This document shows, one piece after another, positions 11,624 to 23,353 of a stretch of DNA of 64,000 bases (the first letter of the stretch is position 1; each line of letters starts with the position of its first letter). The stretch comes from Hemileia vastatrix (taxonomy: Eukaryota; Basidiomycota; Pucciniomycetes; Pucciniales; Zaghouaniaceae). The stretch is from assembly GCA_030280995.1 (NCBI GenBank), contig JASXTE010000015.1, forward strand, positions 6,683,001-6,747,000. The letters are read 5' to 3'. The notes below the pieces were generated by a model, which had not been told where the DNA came from, ran no database searches, and saw only the letters and a list, made by a program, of their open reading frames with translations. The translations under genes and the position numbers were made by a program.

Positions 11624-13097
11624 TTAAGGTGCTTCTGCTTTATCTAATGCTTTATTAACTTTGTCAAAATCTATATCTTCTTGAACCTCAAGTAAATCCC
11701 TCTCATTAAGCTACAAATTTTATAAATATCGGGGTGAAAAGCAGTTTTTTTCCAGAAATTTAGGCACGTTCAAGATACCATCTGTGAAAAGCTGTCTTTT
11801 AAGTTGAGCGATCAGAAAGTTTTTTCATTGAAGCCTTTTCAGCATTTGAATGAGCCGTCCTTTTATTCAAGATGTCCATTTTATCTAAAATTTCATTGAG
11901 TTTTGGATTTCTCCATCCAGGAACTACTTGTAAATGATGTTTCTCTTCTGGATGGTGTGAGTCTTCTTCTAAATCAGACATGAGACTTGTATCATGAAAA
12001 AGTGCTACAAAGCCTTGCTGATCAATGCACTTTTTTCTTGCCATTTTGTAGCGGTTTATAGAACTCTAAAATAAAAAAAATTATTAAAAGGCTTTCTTTA
12101 GTTATTATTCCTTGAATAACTACCTTTGTTTGATAACACCTTATCTGTGCTCTTGATCCTTTTTCCTTTTTACTTTCCTCAATAACCTCACTGTTTTGAC
12201 CAGCCACCTTTCAAATCTCCTTTCCCTTCTTGACCACGCATTGCTTGAAAATGATTGGTGTAGACCTGAGTTTTTCTGAATCAATATTTTTCAATTTTGA
12301 GAGCCACTTAGTACAATGTTTCAACACTACACTCCCCATTACTCGATTCCATCATGACTTGGAAAACTTTTAACAGCTCCAATAAAAAGCAAGTCAAAAA
12401 ATTCTTTCTCTTGAAGATCTTGTTCCAAATTTTGTTTTACAGAGATCAGTAAAGCAGATCCCCCCTTTATTTCTTCTGGCTCAGGTGTTGAAATAAAAGT
12501 TGGTAGATGAATTTTTGGAACATAAGAACATAGCAGTATTTATTAAAATAAATTGAAAATCAGCAGCTGAAGTTACCTGCGGTGCGTTTTGAACCTGTTT
12601 TAATGCTGTTTCAATTATCAATTTCTTGTGATCATGTCAACTCTTCCAGTCTGTAACTTAGTTGTTTGTTGGGCCAATAGGAAACTCAGATACATTAATG
12701 GGTGCACCAAGACAGAACTTCAAAAAGTGATAGATATTTGGTTAATATAATCTTAGCTCCATGGTAAATCATACCTTGTAACTATGCTTCTAACAATTCA
12801 CAAGTTCTGGTCATTTTGAAGTGACTCAGCATCAAGTATTCTGTGCTGATCAGTAGCTCAAATTATAAGAGAGGGATTAACTAAAAAATTTTAAAAATAA
12901 AAATTGGTAAGCTTATTTTAAAACATAAAAGCATGTTGAAAAGTTTTACTCACCATGTCTACTGGTACTAGCTTCTGGGTTAGTAGAAGTGGGTTCCCCA
13001 CCATTTCCAGGAAACTGATTCAAAAAAATACTAGCCCAATCATTCCCAACACTCTCTGCTTGCTGCTGAAAATTACAAGGTGCCAATTGACCAGATG
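11624..13097 (-). pseudogene. Family P gene, decayed 3' exons
   Basis: The last exon ends at a TAA at 11624-11626 and encodes GFVALFHDTSLMSDLEED, VPGWRNPKLNEIL and NERDLLEV...DIDFDKV. These align with the gene at the right edge of the window (GFVVLFHDTRCISDIEEG, IPGWRNPELNDLF, NERESLGVGADIDLVK). An upstream exon, ending at 12124 with QTK before GTAGTT, encodes a segment like MGSVVLKHCTKWLSKL. Further exons are seen near 12.4-12.5, 12.58-12.73, 12.78-12.87 and 12.95-13.06 kb. Stops in several exons (for example in the 12.7-kb exon) and a frameshift near 12.35 kb show decay. The function is unknown. The 5' exon lies beyond the LTR element, at 22.8-22.9 kb. Confidence 0.7.
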
Positions 13098-14597
13098 TGT
13101 CAGCCTGTATATATCCAGGACTTAGTAAAAATTGTTTATAAGTTATGTTAAACACATGAACTATACATGGGAACAATAAATAAGAGTACACAAATAATAT
13201 ACATAAGTAAAATTATGATAAATACACAAAAAATGCCATTATAACACCTTTTATACATGCATATATCCACCTTTTATAGGTCGTATGTACTTAATATTAG
13301 GTTGGAATATTTTAGGGTAATCTTAAGAGCCTTAAGTATAAGGCTACATAATTTTTAAGTACACTTAAAGCTGTTATATTCATTGTTTTACGCAAAAAAC
13401 AAGAAATGCGCTGTATTTCACTTAAAAGTTGACTATATGCGCTATAAAATTGAGAATATCAAAAATGCGCTTTGACAGATCAATTGGGCTCATTGAGGAC
13501 TATTGATTTGGCTATTTAAATGCATAAAAATAACACTTTTCAAATTTGGTGTTTTTTATGCCAGAAATGGCTTCTGTGTACTGGCCACATACTGCCTGCT
13601 TTTTTCCCGTGTGAATAGCTTCATTTTTAGCAAAGTTAGCTTTTTCACACTATAATTACCCCACATTCTACGCCCACTGTGGGGAAACACACTAAAATAG
13701 GCAACAGGCGCTTATTTAGTGTCCTAGCTTAATTAATAGTGCATTGACCTTGTTTATATGCACTAATTTCATTAATAACCTCACTCTTGGCACATTATTT
13801 CATAACCACGCTTATATTCGCCTAAATTTAGTCAAGGATTTACCCGTGCAAGGGCCTGCCAGGGACTGCATGTAGCTACCCCACATCTCACGCTCTTTTT
13901 TAAGTTTTTGGGTGGTTTCTCAGTCAATATTGGTTATTTTTTGATGGGAATTTCACATAGTATAATTTCAGGATTAGCCCCTCCATTTCTACAGTAGATT
14001 CCACTTATTATTAAGCTATAATTAACCTTAAAAAGTCTCCTTTAGTCTTTTATATCATTGTTTTAAACGCATATACTCTCTTTTTGTCTTTTCTTTAATT
14101 TTGATGGATCTCCCTTATTATTAATAGGATTTTAGTGTTTGTTGCTTGTATAATTATGTCATGGGTCACTAGGGGTGTTGATAGAGAGGTCTATTAGTTG
14201 TTGGAGGCGTCATTAACATTGTAGTGGATGGTACATCAAGGGATTTATTGGGAAACTTAGTGTGTATAAAAGGAGGATGTTTTGGGTCTTGTTTTCTTCA
14301 TTCTTTATCACTTCAACTGAACCAATATAACCAAATCAATTACAATACAAATCAATTAGTACTTTTATAAGACTTTTGAATAGTATCTGAAATTATTAAA
14401 TCTATTTTTCTACCAACTAAAAAGATTGTAAGCCACCTATAAGAATAGTATGAATTATATTACTGAAACCATTATTTTGAATTATATTTTACTATTTGTT
14501 TGATTTATACTACAGTATTCATATAGCACCATTTAAATCTTCTAGACAAAGACTTTTCAAGCTATTTCACGTCCATCTAGTTGATCTTAGCCTGACA
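13098..14597 (+). repeat. 5' LTR (1500 bp)
   Basis: It starts TGTCAGCCTGTAT and ends CTTAGCCTGACA. It matches 21238-22727 nearly base for base over long stretches (for example the ACGCAAAAAACAAGAAATGC segment). A TATAAAAGGAGG motif near 14265 is a plausible core promoter. Confidence 0.93.
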
Positions 14598-14599
14598 AT

Positions 14600-14612
14600 T
14601 GGGGACCTTTCC
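14600..14612 (+). other. Candidate tRNA primer-binding site
   Basis: TGGGGACCTTTCC begins 2 bp after the 5' LTR and starts with TGG, as expected for pairing to a tRNA CCA end. The tRNA species cannot be named from the sequence. I saw no complement of it within the LTR, so self-priming is not indicated here. Confidence 0.5.
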
Positions 14613-15089
14613 TCAAGAATTCTATTATAATCCAGTAAGTGAAAATTTCAAAGAAGGTACACGTAAATAATATCCCTATAGAAATATTTGGATAATTAAA
14701 ATAGGTTGTGGTCACTTATATAGTGATTTCAGAAAAAGGATTCCTGTTATATAATAAAATTGTGATATTGAGTCAACAATTTTACCACTAATTTAACATA
14801 AAATTGATATTATTGGGAGTCTGTCCATAGACCAATTAAATTTGTGATCTTTTCAGATAATAAACCAATTAAACTGATTAATTGTTTTCTTTTAACAGGA
14901 ATCTTAATCTTTTCATTTTATTGGTTTGTAACATTCATTAAATATTTAGAAAGAATCTTATTGACAGTTGTTTTCTTTTAAATATAAAAAGACGGCTACA
15001 TATTGTAGACCAGTTATATCAAGTGACCACATAAAAGCATATTTTAATTTTGGCGCTTATAAATTCACTTAATACCAATAAGTAAGAAA

Positions 15090-16972
15090 TTGTCTTCAGT
15101 GGTATCAATAAATACTGATAAAACTCCTTTCTTGAAGTTTTTATATCTAAATTTTCAATTCTTTAAATTCCACGTAAACATTTGTGACAACAATGACATT
15201 GTAAGTAATAAGGCAAAACCTTATAACTTAAGAACTAGAGCTGAAATACCTGTTACAGGACATCCAAAAGGAGGGTCAAGAATCACCAAAAATTGTAAAC
15301 AACACCCCACCAATGTCCATGGAGGAAAAGGAAAAGCTCTTAAAACAAATGTCAATAAAGAAGTGCAAAAACACTTTACAAGAGCAAATTCACTCCCTCT
15401 CAACCCTATTGAATACACTAACAATAAGAGTAAACAATATGGTAGACCAGATCAACAATCTGGAGAAAAGGGCAGCACAGGGATTTATAGAAGTCAACCA
15501 GGCTCTAGTGGATATAAGGTCTCATCAACAACCAGTGGCACCAAATACCACAGAAACATCTCCAGCCCCAGAGGAGGACCAAAAGATAACAGTCAGAAAA
15601 TGGAAGTGGGATTGGTATGCCCAAAACTAAAACAACCCTCCTCAACAGGGATCCAGAAGTCACCCTTACAGGGGAAACCCAAGGAGAGGCAGAAGAAATA
15701 GAATAAGACTGTGGTAAGTCATCCATCTTCTCAGGATCAATTATATAATACTAACAATGAATTACTTATAGGTAATGAAATTGATAGAGAGGTATTAGAT
15801 ATAATTGAGAAGGATTTAAAAAATTATTCATTTGAAAATAACATGTTAGACTTGTCTTTCAATGAGGACAATGTACATAGTTTTATTGACCACCAGGAAA
15901 ATACTATTAATGTAAAAATGGAATCAAATGAACTAAATATTGACACTGTTGATGAGTCTTCTGAATTGGACACAGACAAATTGAATACTTTCTAAAAGAA
16001 AATCCAATGAAATCAAAAATAATTAGTAAATTATTATTAAGAATTGAAAAATTGTAAGAATTCTCTAGAGAGTCCAACAATAATACAGAAAGTGTATTAT
16101 TAAACCTCACACAATCATTGAGTACAACAGCCAATAAGTTAAAAATTATAGAGAATTCAAATAATGAATTAATAAATGAAAACAATAGATTAAACTCTGA
16201 GATTAAAAATTTAGAAAATAATTTAGAACATTCTCAGAATATTATGGCTACCATAGAGGGACGTGTAAAATTGTCTTTTAAAAATGAAAATGATACCTTG
16301 ACTCATGTACCTGTAATAAAAGATAGGTTACAAAGAGTATAAATTGAAGTAGCTAACATTTTGAAAAATACTGAAAAAATAAAAGATAATACCTCTTATG
16401 TAGAAAGAGTACCAGTTTTCATGAAACACTCTGATGATAAACCAATGATTGAACATGAGCATAGTGTCATGGGCTCTGAGAATATAAAATCATTAAAAGA
16501 TGAAATAAATGATCATCTTTCTAGAGTAAGTGAATTACTCAATATTCCTCAGGTTAAGGAAGCAAAAACTAACCAAAAGAACTGGCCTAAGTTAGATCAG
16601 TACCCTTCTTTTGACGGGGATTCAAAATCTGATTGGCAACAATTCATACAAAGAATTGATGACTTAAAATTTTCATATAAATTACCTGATGAAGAAATTA
16701 CTTCAAAGTTAATATCTTTATTTACAGATGTGGCCTTATTATGGTTTGAATCTGTATTGAGTGACGGAATTAATTACTCCTGGAATGAATGGAAGGCACT
16801 AATTGAAAGGCAATTTGGTGGCCCAAAATTTAGAATTACTCAACAAAGATTGTATGAAAAAACAAGATATAATCCAAACTCTGGAGATAAACACATGGTC
16901 TTCTTAATGAATTTAATAAGAATCATGAAAGCTATGGATCCAAAAATGGATTATGGAGAGTGGAAAGAATAA
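15090..16972 (+). pseudogene. Broken gag of the 13.1-22.7 kb element
   Basis: The frame opens near 15.09-15.19 kb. It is interrupted by stops at 15699, 15993, 16340 and 16970, with a shift of frame between 15995 and 16118. An N-terminal basic region (KPYNLRTRAEIP) is followed by an Asn/Glu-rich coiled-coil-like stretch (16118-16342) and a capsid-like domain near 16575-16970 (NQKNWPKLDQYPSFDGDSKS, WQQFIQRIDDLKFSYKLPDE, ALLWFESVL). The same capsid segment occurs in the minus-strand element near 45.1-45.4 kb. Confidence 0.8.
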
Positions 16973-17011
16973 ATAATATGAAAGTTTCCTATTTCAGTTA
17001 GAGACATTATT

Positions 17012-20000
17012 GTGGCTAGAACTGAAACCATCAGAGATACCTCTGGATTCATTAATATATGCAATGAAATATTATTGAACCACAAATATGAAACCAAGTA
17101 TAGTAATTACAGACAAAGTGTTGATGTGGTAAAACCTACTACAAGTAAGTTACCAGTGGAAAAGAAAAAACCTTCAGCTCCCCTTTTCCGTAAGAGACAA
17201 GAAAATAACACTTGTTACAAATGTAATGAACCTTGGGTTAAGGGTCACACGTGTAAGAAGAGAATTAATTTTATTGAAACCTCCCAGAATTCTGAACCAA
17301 GTAATCATGAAGATGAAAATGTGGAATCCAGTGAGGATTCTAAAAGTAACATTTCTTACAGTGATGACGAAAATGGGATATTTGTATTAGAACAGGATAT
17401 AATGATCCTGAATGATGCTATACCTCATACAGATACATCTTTAACTTCCATTGAAGAAGCTGAAATAATTAAAGATGTGTCTCATGATACTTACAAAATA
17501 ACACCTATCAGAGCACCTGTTATTATATGTGGAAGAGAAATGAATGCCATTCTTGACACTGGGGCTGCAGGTAGTGTAGTTTCTATTAATACATTAATGA
17601 AACTTGACAGTAAGTATAAGGAAAAACTAGAACCTGTTCAAACAAAGAACTGGATAGGTTTTGGTTCAATAATCAATCCAATTGGCAAATACAAAACTGC
17701 TGTATTCTTTAAATATAATAATGGATATGTAAGATCAGTTTGTGAATTTGTAGTAATGGATAATAATAATTGTAGTGATTGGTTTATTATTGGCAATGAT
17801 TTATTGACAAAATTTGGCATAAAACTAGATCCTGCAAACAGTTGTTTCACCATAGGAGTGAATGGTAAGAGAAAATTCAAGATATGTTCTGAAAATTCAG
17901 TGTATGCCATTTCTCCTAGAGAAGAACAACTGCAAGGTGGAAGAACCACCAATGAAGTGGTTGAATTGGAAAATGAAATCAAAAAGGCCTCTTTCAGTCC
18001 TCAACTCTCAAAAATTGAAGAAGAAAATATTTTTAGATTGATTAAATCATATCCTATGGCATTTGCTCATGGTTCAAATGAACTAGAATTGGTCAAAGAC
18101 CATGAGATGAAAAAGTCTCTAAGCTGTGATTTGGATAATATTCCTGGCAGCCTAAAAAAGAAACCTTACCCAGCATCTCCTGCAAAAAGGAAAGATATTG
18201 AAGGCAATATAAAAAAGTTTTTGGAAATGGGTATTGTTGAAAAAGTGGACACAACACCTAAGTATTGTGTCATTTCACCAGTATTGATCTCTTATGAAAA
18301 AGATAAGGCAAGAGTATGCGGTGGTTTTAGAGCTCTGAATACATACACAGTAGATGATATTTACCCTCTACCAAGGATAGCTTCTATCCATGCTACTTTA
18401 CAAGAAGCAAAATATATTTCCTGTCTGGATGGAAACAAAGGTTACCACCAGATTCCTGTGGAAAGAAATTCTCAAAATTACTTATTAATAACGACACATA
18501 TGGGTATATATAAGTATGTGAGAATGCCATTTGGCCCAAAGAATGCGCCTTCAGTCTTCCAAAAATTGATGGATAGTGTTTTTCATCAGGAAATGGTTGA
18601 AGGATGGCTATTGGTCTATATTGATGACATCATAGTGTTTTCAAAAACTTATGATGAACATTTAAATCAACTGAAAAGAGTATTTCAAAGAATGGATGAA
18701 ATTAATATGACAATTGCATTAAAGAAATGTAAATTTGGATTTCAATATTTGAAAGTACTTGGACATGTTGTATCTGGATTACAAATTTGTGTTGACCAGA
18801 ATAAGGTGTCAGCAATAAAAAACATTGGTATACCTAAGAATGTAAAAGAAATTCAAAGTTTTTGGGTATGTGTGGATATTATAGACAATATATTAAAAAT
18901 TACCAATCTATTGCAGCTCCTTTACCAACATTAATCAGGAAAAATGAGGCTTTCATTTGGAATAATGAAAGGGAACATGCCTTTAATAAATTAAAGGAAT
19001 GTTTAATGACAGCTCCAATTTTGGGACTGCCAGATTTCACCCTACCTTTTATCTTGTACACTGATGCAAGCTTCATAGGTTTAGGTGCTGCTTTACAGCA
19101 GAAACAGATAATAGATGGAAAATTATCTGAAGTAGTTATCTTTTATATATCCAGAACCTTAAGAAAAACTGAATTAAGGTATGGTGCCACACAGCTAGAA
19201 TGTTTAGCCGTGGTGTGGGCTTTGGAGAAGCTTCATTACTATCTGGAAGACCAGAAGTTTGAACTTATAACAGATTGCAGTGCAGTAAAATCATTGCTAA
19301 ACATGAAAACAACTAATAGGCACATGTTTAGATGGCAATTAGCTGTACAAGAGTACAGGGAAGAATGACAATCACTCACAGAGCAGGAACATTGCATTCT
19401 AATGTGGATTTATTATCTAGAAGTCCTTTGCCAAATGATGCTGAAAACCCATCTTATGTACCTGAAAATGAGGTTATACATATATTTGGGATTTATATAG
19501 TGGATTTAGAAGAAGAGTTTATGCAAACTATATTAGAAAATGATTCATCTGATGAAGATTCATCTAAACTACCTACCATTATTAATGATTCAACAAATGC
19601 CTCCATGAGTGCATTAATTAAAACCTTTCCTCCAAAGTATAAAAATGCGTTGGAAAAAGGTAAACTATCAATTGAAGATGGATATATATATTATAGAAAA
19701 AAGTTAAGTAATGTTATAGTAATACCACCTTCTATGAAAGAGTTAATGTTGAGTACTTGTCATGATGACATCTTAGCTGGTCATTTTGACTTTAACAAAA
19801 CATTAACCAGAGTTAAAAACACAGCCTGGTGGATAAACATGAAAGAAGATGTACAAAATTACATTGAAACATGTGACTCTTGTCAGAAATCTAAAAGATT
19901 AACTGGTAAGAGAACTGGGTTGTTACAACAAATAGAGAAGCCAAAAGCTCCATGGGAAATTATAAACATGGATTTTGTAACTGGCTTGCCATTAGCAGGA

Positions 20001-21050
20001 AAAGAAAGTTTTAATTCTTGCTGGGTAATTGTGGATAGATTAAAAAAAATGAGTAAATTTATCCCTACCCATAAAGAGGTATCTGCAAAAGACTTGGCAT
20101 TGCTATTGTGGACTCAGATGATGAATACTGCTGGGTTCCCCAAAGCAATAATCTCTGACAGAGACCCTAAATTTACTTCAGAGTTCTGGACATCTTTTAT
20201 GGAAGTATCTGGTTGTCAATTGAAATTTTCCACAGCACATCATCCACAAACTGATGGGCTGGCTGAGAGAATGATACAAACTCTAGAAGACATGATCAGA
20301 AGATATTGTGCCTTTGGATTAGAATACAAATACAATAAGAAATTCACACATGACTGGGTAACATTAATTCCTGGCCTTGAATTTGCATATAACAGCACAA
20401 CTCATTCTGTAACAGAGAAGAAACCATTTGAACTCTGGCTGGGATACGTACCAAATACCCCAGTAAATCATTTAAATAAATTACCAAGGTTGGATATACA
20501 CCCTGGTACTAAATCCTTTATTCATATGCAACAAATGTGTAGAAAGCATGAAGAAGAATGCATACATAAAGCATTTGAATATGAAAAGAAAAGGTGTGAC
20601 AAATCTCATAAAGAATTTGAATTCAAGAAGGGAGATGAAGTCCTAATATCAACACTACATTTTAACTTACAAGGTAATGTTAAATTAAAGGATCCATTTG
20701 TAGGACATTTTGTAGTAAGTAAAATGGTTGGTAATAATGCAGTGGAAGTCATATTATATGCTCCATATGATAGGAAACATCCAGTTTTCCCTATCTCATT
20801 ATTGAAACCTTACCATGCAAATGATCCTGACTTGTTTCCAGAAAGAAGGGGAAGGCCTAAAAAGTAACCTGAAGAAATTGTGGAAAAAGCAGAGATTGAA
20901 AAAATACTCAAGAAAAGAATCCTTACTAAAGAAAAAGGAACTGAATATTTACTAAGATTTAAAGGGAAATCAAATGAATTTGATAAATGGATACCTGAAA
21001 AAGAAATTTCTAATTTATCCACCCTTCTTAAAAAATTTAAACAGAAATAA
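17012..21050 (+). pseudogene. Near-complete pol with zinc knuckle, protease, RT, RNase H, integrase and chromodomain
   Basis: A gag-type knuckle (CYKCNEPWVKGHTC, near 17.2 kb) is followed by a protease with ILDTGAAGSVVS and an RT with LDGNKGYHQIPVE, MPFGPKNAPSVFQ and an intact YIDD. One frameshift falls at about 18.86-18.93 kb, within the RT/RNase H connection. RNase H has ILYTDASFIGLGAAL and TQLECLAVVWAL. A second frameshift falls near 19.34 kb. The integrase keeps its HHCC finger (HDDILAGHF, CDSCQKSK) and the D, D, E residues (NMDFVTGLP, ISDRDPKF, QTLEDMIRRY). A TAA at 20865 cuts off a chromodomain (VEKAEIEKILKKR, EYLLRFKGKSNEFDKWIPE) that ends at 21050. The related element keeps Gln at that site, so the stop is a point change. 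Confidence 0.9.
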
Positions 21051-21237
21051 AATTCTGTTCAACCAGATGAGGGGTTAAAAACAAGTACTCATAATATTTT
21101 ATTATGTTTTATTTCTTTAAAGTATAATCTTTAATGCTACAGAGTAAATCTGAATACCTGAAAATTACAAATAAATAAATAAAATGTATAACTTATCATT
21201 TTTTATTGTTTTTTTTGGGTGGGCGAGTGTCAGCCTG

Positions 21238-22727
21238 TATATCCCCAGGACTGAGTAAAAAGTGCTCATAAGTTATGTTAAACACATGAACTATACATGG
21301 GAACAATAAATAAGAGTACACAAATAATATGCATAAGTAAAATTATGATAAATACACAAAAAATGCCATTATAACACCTTATATACACGCATATATCCAC
21401 ATTTTATAGGTATTATGTACTTAATATCAAGTTGGAATATGTTAGGGTAATCTTAAGAACCTTAAGTATAAGGCTACATAATTTTTAAGTACACTTAAAG
21501 CTGTTATATTTATTGTTTTACGCAAAAAACAAGAAATGCGCTGTATTTCACTTAAAAGTTGACTATATGCGCTATAAAATTGAGAATATCAAAAATGCGC
21601 TTTGACAGATCAATTGGGCTCATTGAGGACTATTGATTTGGCTATTTAAATGCATAAAAATAACACTTTTCAAATTTGGTGTTTTTTATGCCAGAAATGG
21701 CTTCTGTGTACTGGCCACATACTGCCTGCTTTTTTCCCGTGTGAATAGCTTCATTTTTAGCAAAGTTAGCTTTTTCACACTATAATTACCCCACATTCTA
21801 CGCCCACTGTGGGGAAACACACTAAAATAGGCAACAGGCGCTTATTTAGTGTCCTAGCTTAATTAATAGTGCATTGACCTTGTTTATATGCACTAATTTC
21901 ATTAATAACCTCACTCTTGGCACCTTATTTCATAACCACGCTTATATTCGCCTAAATTTAGTCAAGGATTTACCCGTGCAAGGGCCTGCGAGGGACTGCA
22001 TGTAGCTACCCCACATCTCACGCTCTTTTTAAGTTTTCGGGTGGTTTCTCAGTCAATATTGGTTATTTTTTGATGGGAATTTCACATAGTATAATGTCAG
22101 GATTAGCCCCTCCATTTCTACAGTAGATTCCACTTATTATTAAGCTATAATTAACCTTAAAAAGTCTCCTTTAGTCTTTTATATCATTGTTTTACACGCA
22201 TATACTCTCTTTTTGTCTTTTCTTTAATTTTGATGGATCTCCCTTATTATTAATAGGATTTTAGTGGTTGTTGCTTGTATAATTATGTCATGGGTCACTA
22301 GGGGTGTTGATAGAGAGGTCTATTAGTTGTTGGAGGCGTCATTAACATTGTAGTGGATGGTACATCAAGGGATTTATTGGGAAACTTAGTGTGTATAAAA
22401 GGAGGATGTTTTTGGGTCTTGTTTTTTTCATTCTTTATCACTTCAACTGAACCAATATAACCAAATCAATTACAATACAAATCAAGTAGCACTTTTATAA
22501 GACTTTTGAATAGTATCTGAAATTTTTAAATCTATTTTTCTACCAACTAAAAAGATTGTAAGCCACATATAAGAATAGTGAGAATTATATTACTGAAACC
22601 ATTATTTTGAATTATATTTTACTATTTGTTGGATTTATACTACAGTATTCATATAGGATCATTTAAATCTTTAAGACAATGACTTTTCAAGCTAGTTCAC
22701 TTCCATTTAGTTGATCTTAGCCTGACA
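21238..22727 (+). repeat. 3' LTR (1490 bp)
   Basis: It is preceded by the purine-rich GGGTGGGCGAG, a plausible polypurine tract. It starts TGTCAGCCTGTAT and ends CCTGACA. Small substitutions and short indels separate it from the 5' LTR. Confidence 0.92.
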
Positions 22728-22810
22728 ATCTGTGTTTGTGATATTAGAAAAGCAATTAGTTGTTCAAATTTGGGGATCCAATGAAGACTAAGGAGGAGGT
22801 TAGGGTTTAC

Positions 22811-22949
22811 CTGGATTTTCTCTAAGATTTAAATGGGGAACAGGACGCAAATCTCCTGTTCTAGGATTTTTAGGAGGAGGATTTATTCTCCCTCTAAAGT
22901 TACTTGCTAATGGAGTATCAACCTGCATGGCATCACCAGTATTAGACAT
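22811..22949 (-). pseudogene. Family P gene, 5' exon cut off by the LTR element
   Basis: An ATG at 22949 opens MSNTGDAMQVDTPLASNF, continuing with a Pro/Arg-rich stretch (INPPPKNPRTGDLRPVPHL) to a donor GTAAAC after 22811. The matching acceptor (TTTTCAG) lies at about 13.06 kb, on the other side of the retrotransposon, so the element sits in intron 1. The exon itself is open. The downstream exons at 11.6-13.06 kb carry stops, so the gene as a whole is dead. Confidence 0.6.
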
Positions 22950-23353
22950 TCTGTGCTTAATAAAAAATAAAACAAAAATTATTAACTTTCAGAATATAGA
23001 CAAGATAATATTTAAGAGAAATTAGCTATACATTTTAGTTTTGAGTTTAATGAATAATATATTCAGTCAAAAAAATTAGTGGAAAACTTGGTTTTATTGG
23101 CTTGTAAAATATGGTCCTTAGATTTTTCAACCCTGGTTCTGAACTATTTATAATATTTTTCAAGTATAGGTAGACTTTGTATAGTACATTTAATTCCTTT
23201 TAGTTGAAAGTAAATTTACAATAAAATGTTACTTATTAATAGCAGGGTTTCTAAACCATAATGAATGCCCTTGTTAATGTTTGCTTAAAAATTTAGGTGA
23301 AATCTCAAAAAGTTTTATTTATTAATCTTGCATCTAGCTACTTTAAAAATTTA

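Larger units (their letters stand above)
13098..22727 (+). mobile_element. 9.6-kb Ty3/gypsy chromovirus-type retrotransposon
   Basis: Long LTRs (1500 and 1490 bp, TGTCAG...CTGACA) with very high identity by eye flank gag, protease, RT, RNase H, integrase and a chromodomain, all on the plus strand. Coding is broken by a few stops and frameshifts, but the key catalytic motifs persist, so the insertion looks fairly recent. It sits in the first intron of a family P gene. The 5-bp flanks (AGATG and ATCTG) do not match, so no TSD is evident. The minus-strand element at 39.9-46.7 kb is a close relative. Confidence 0.93.

Noticed and set aside
11799..12044. Separate small gene starting at an internal ATG
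   Set aside because: Homology with the right-edge gene and a splice acceptor upstream show it is the last exon of the family P gene.
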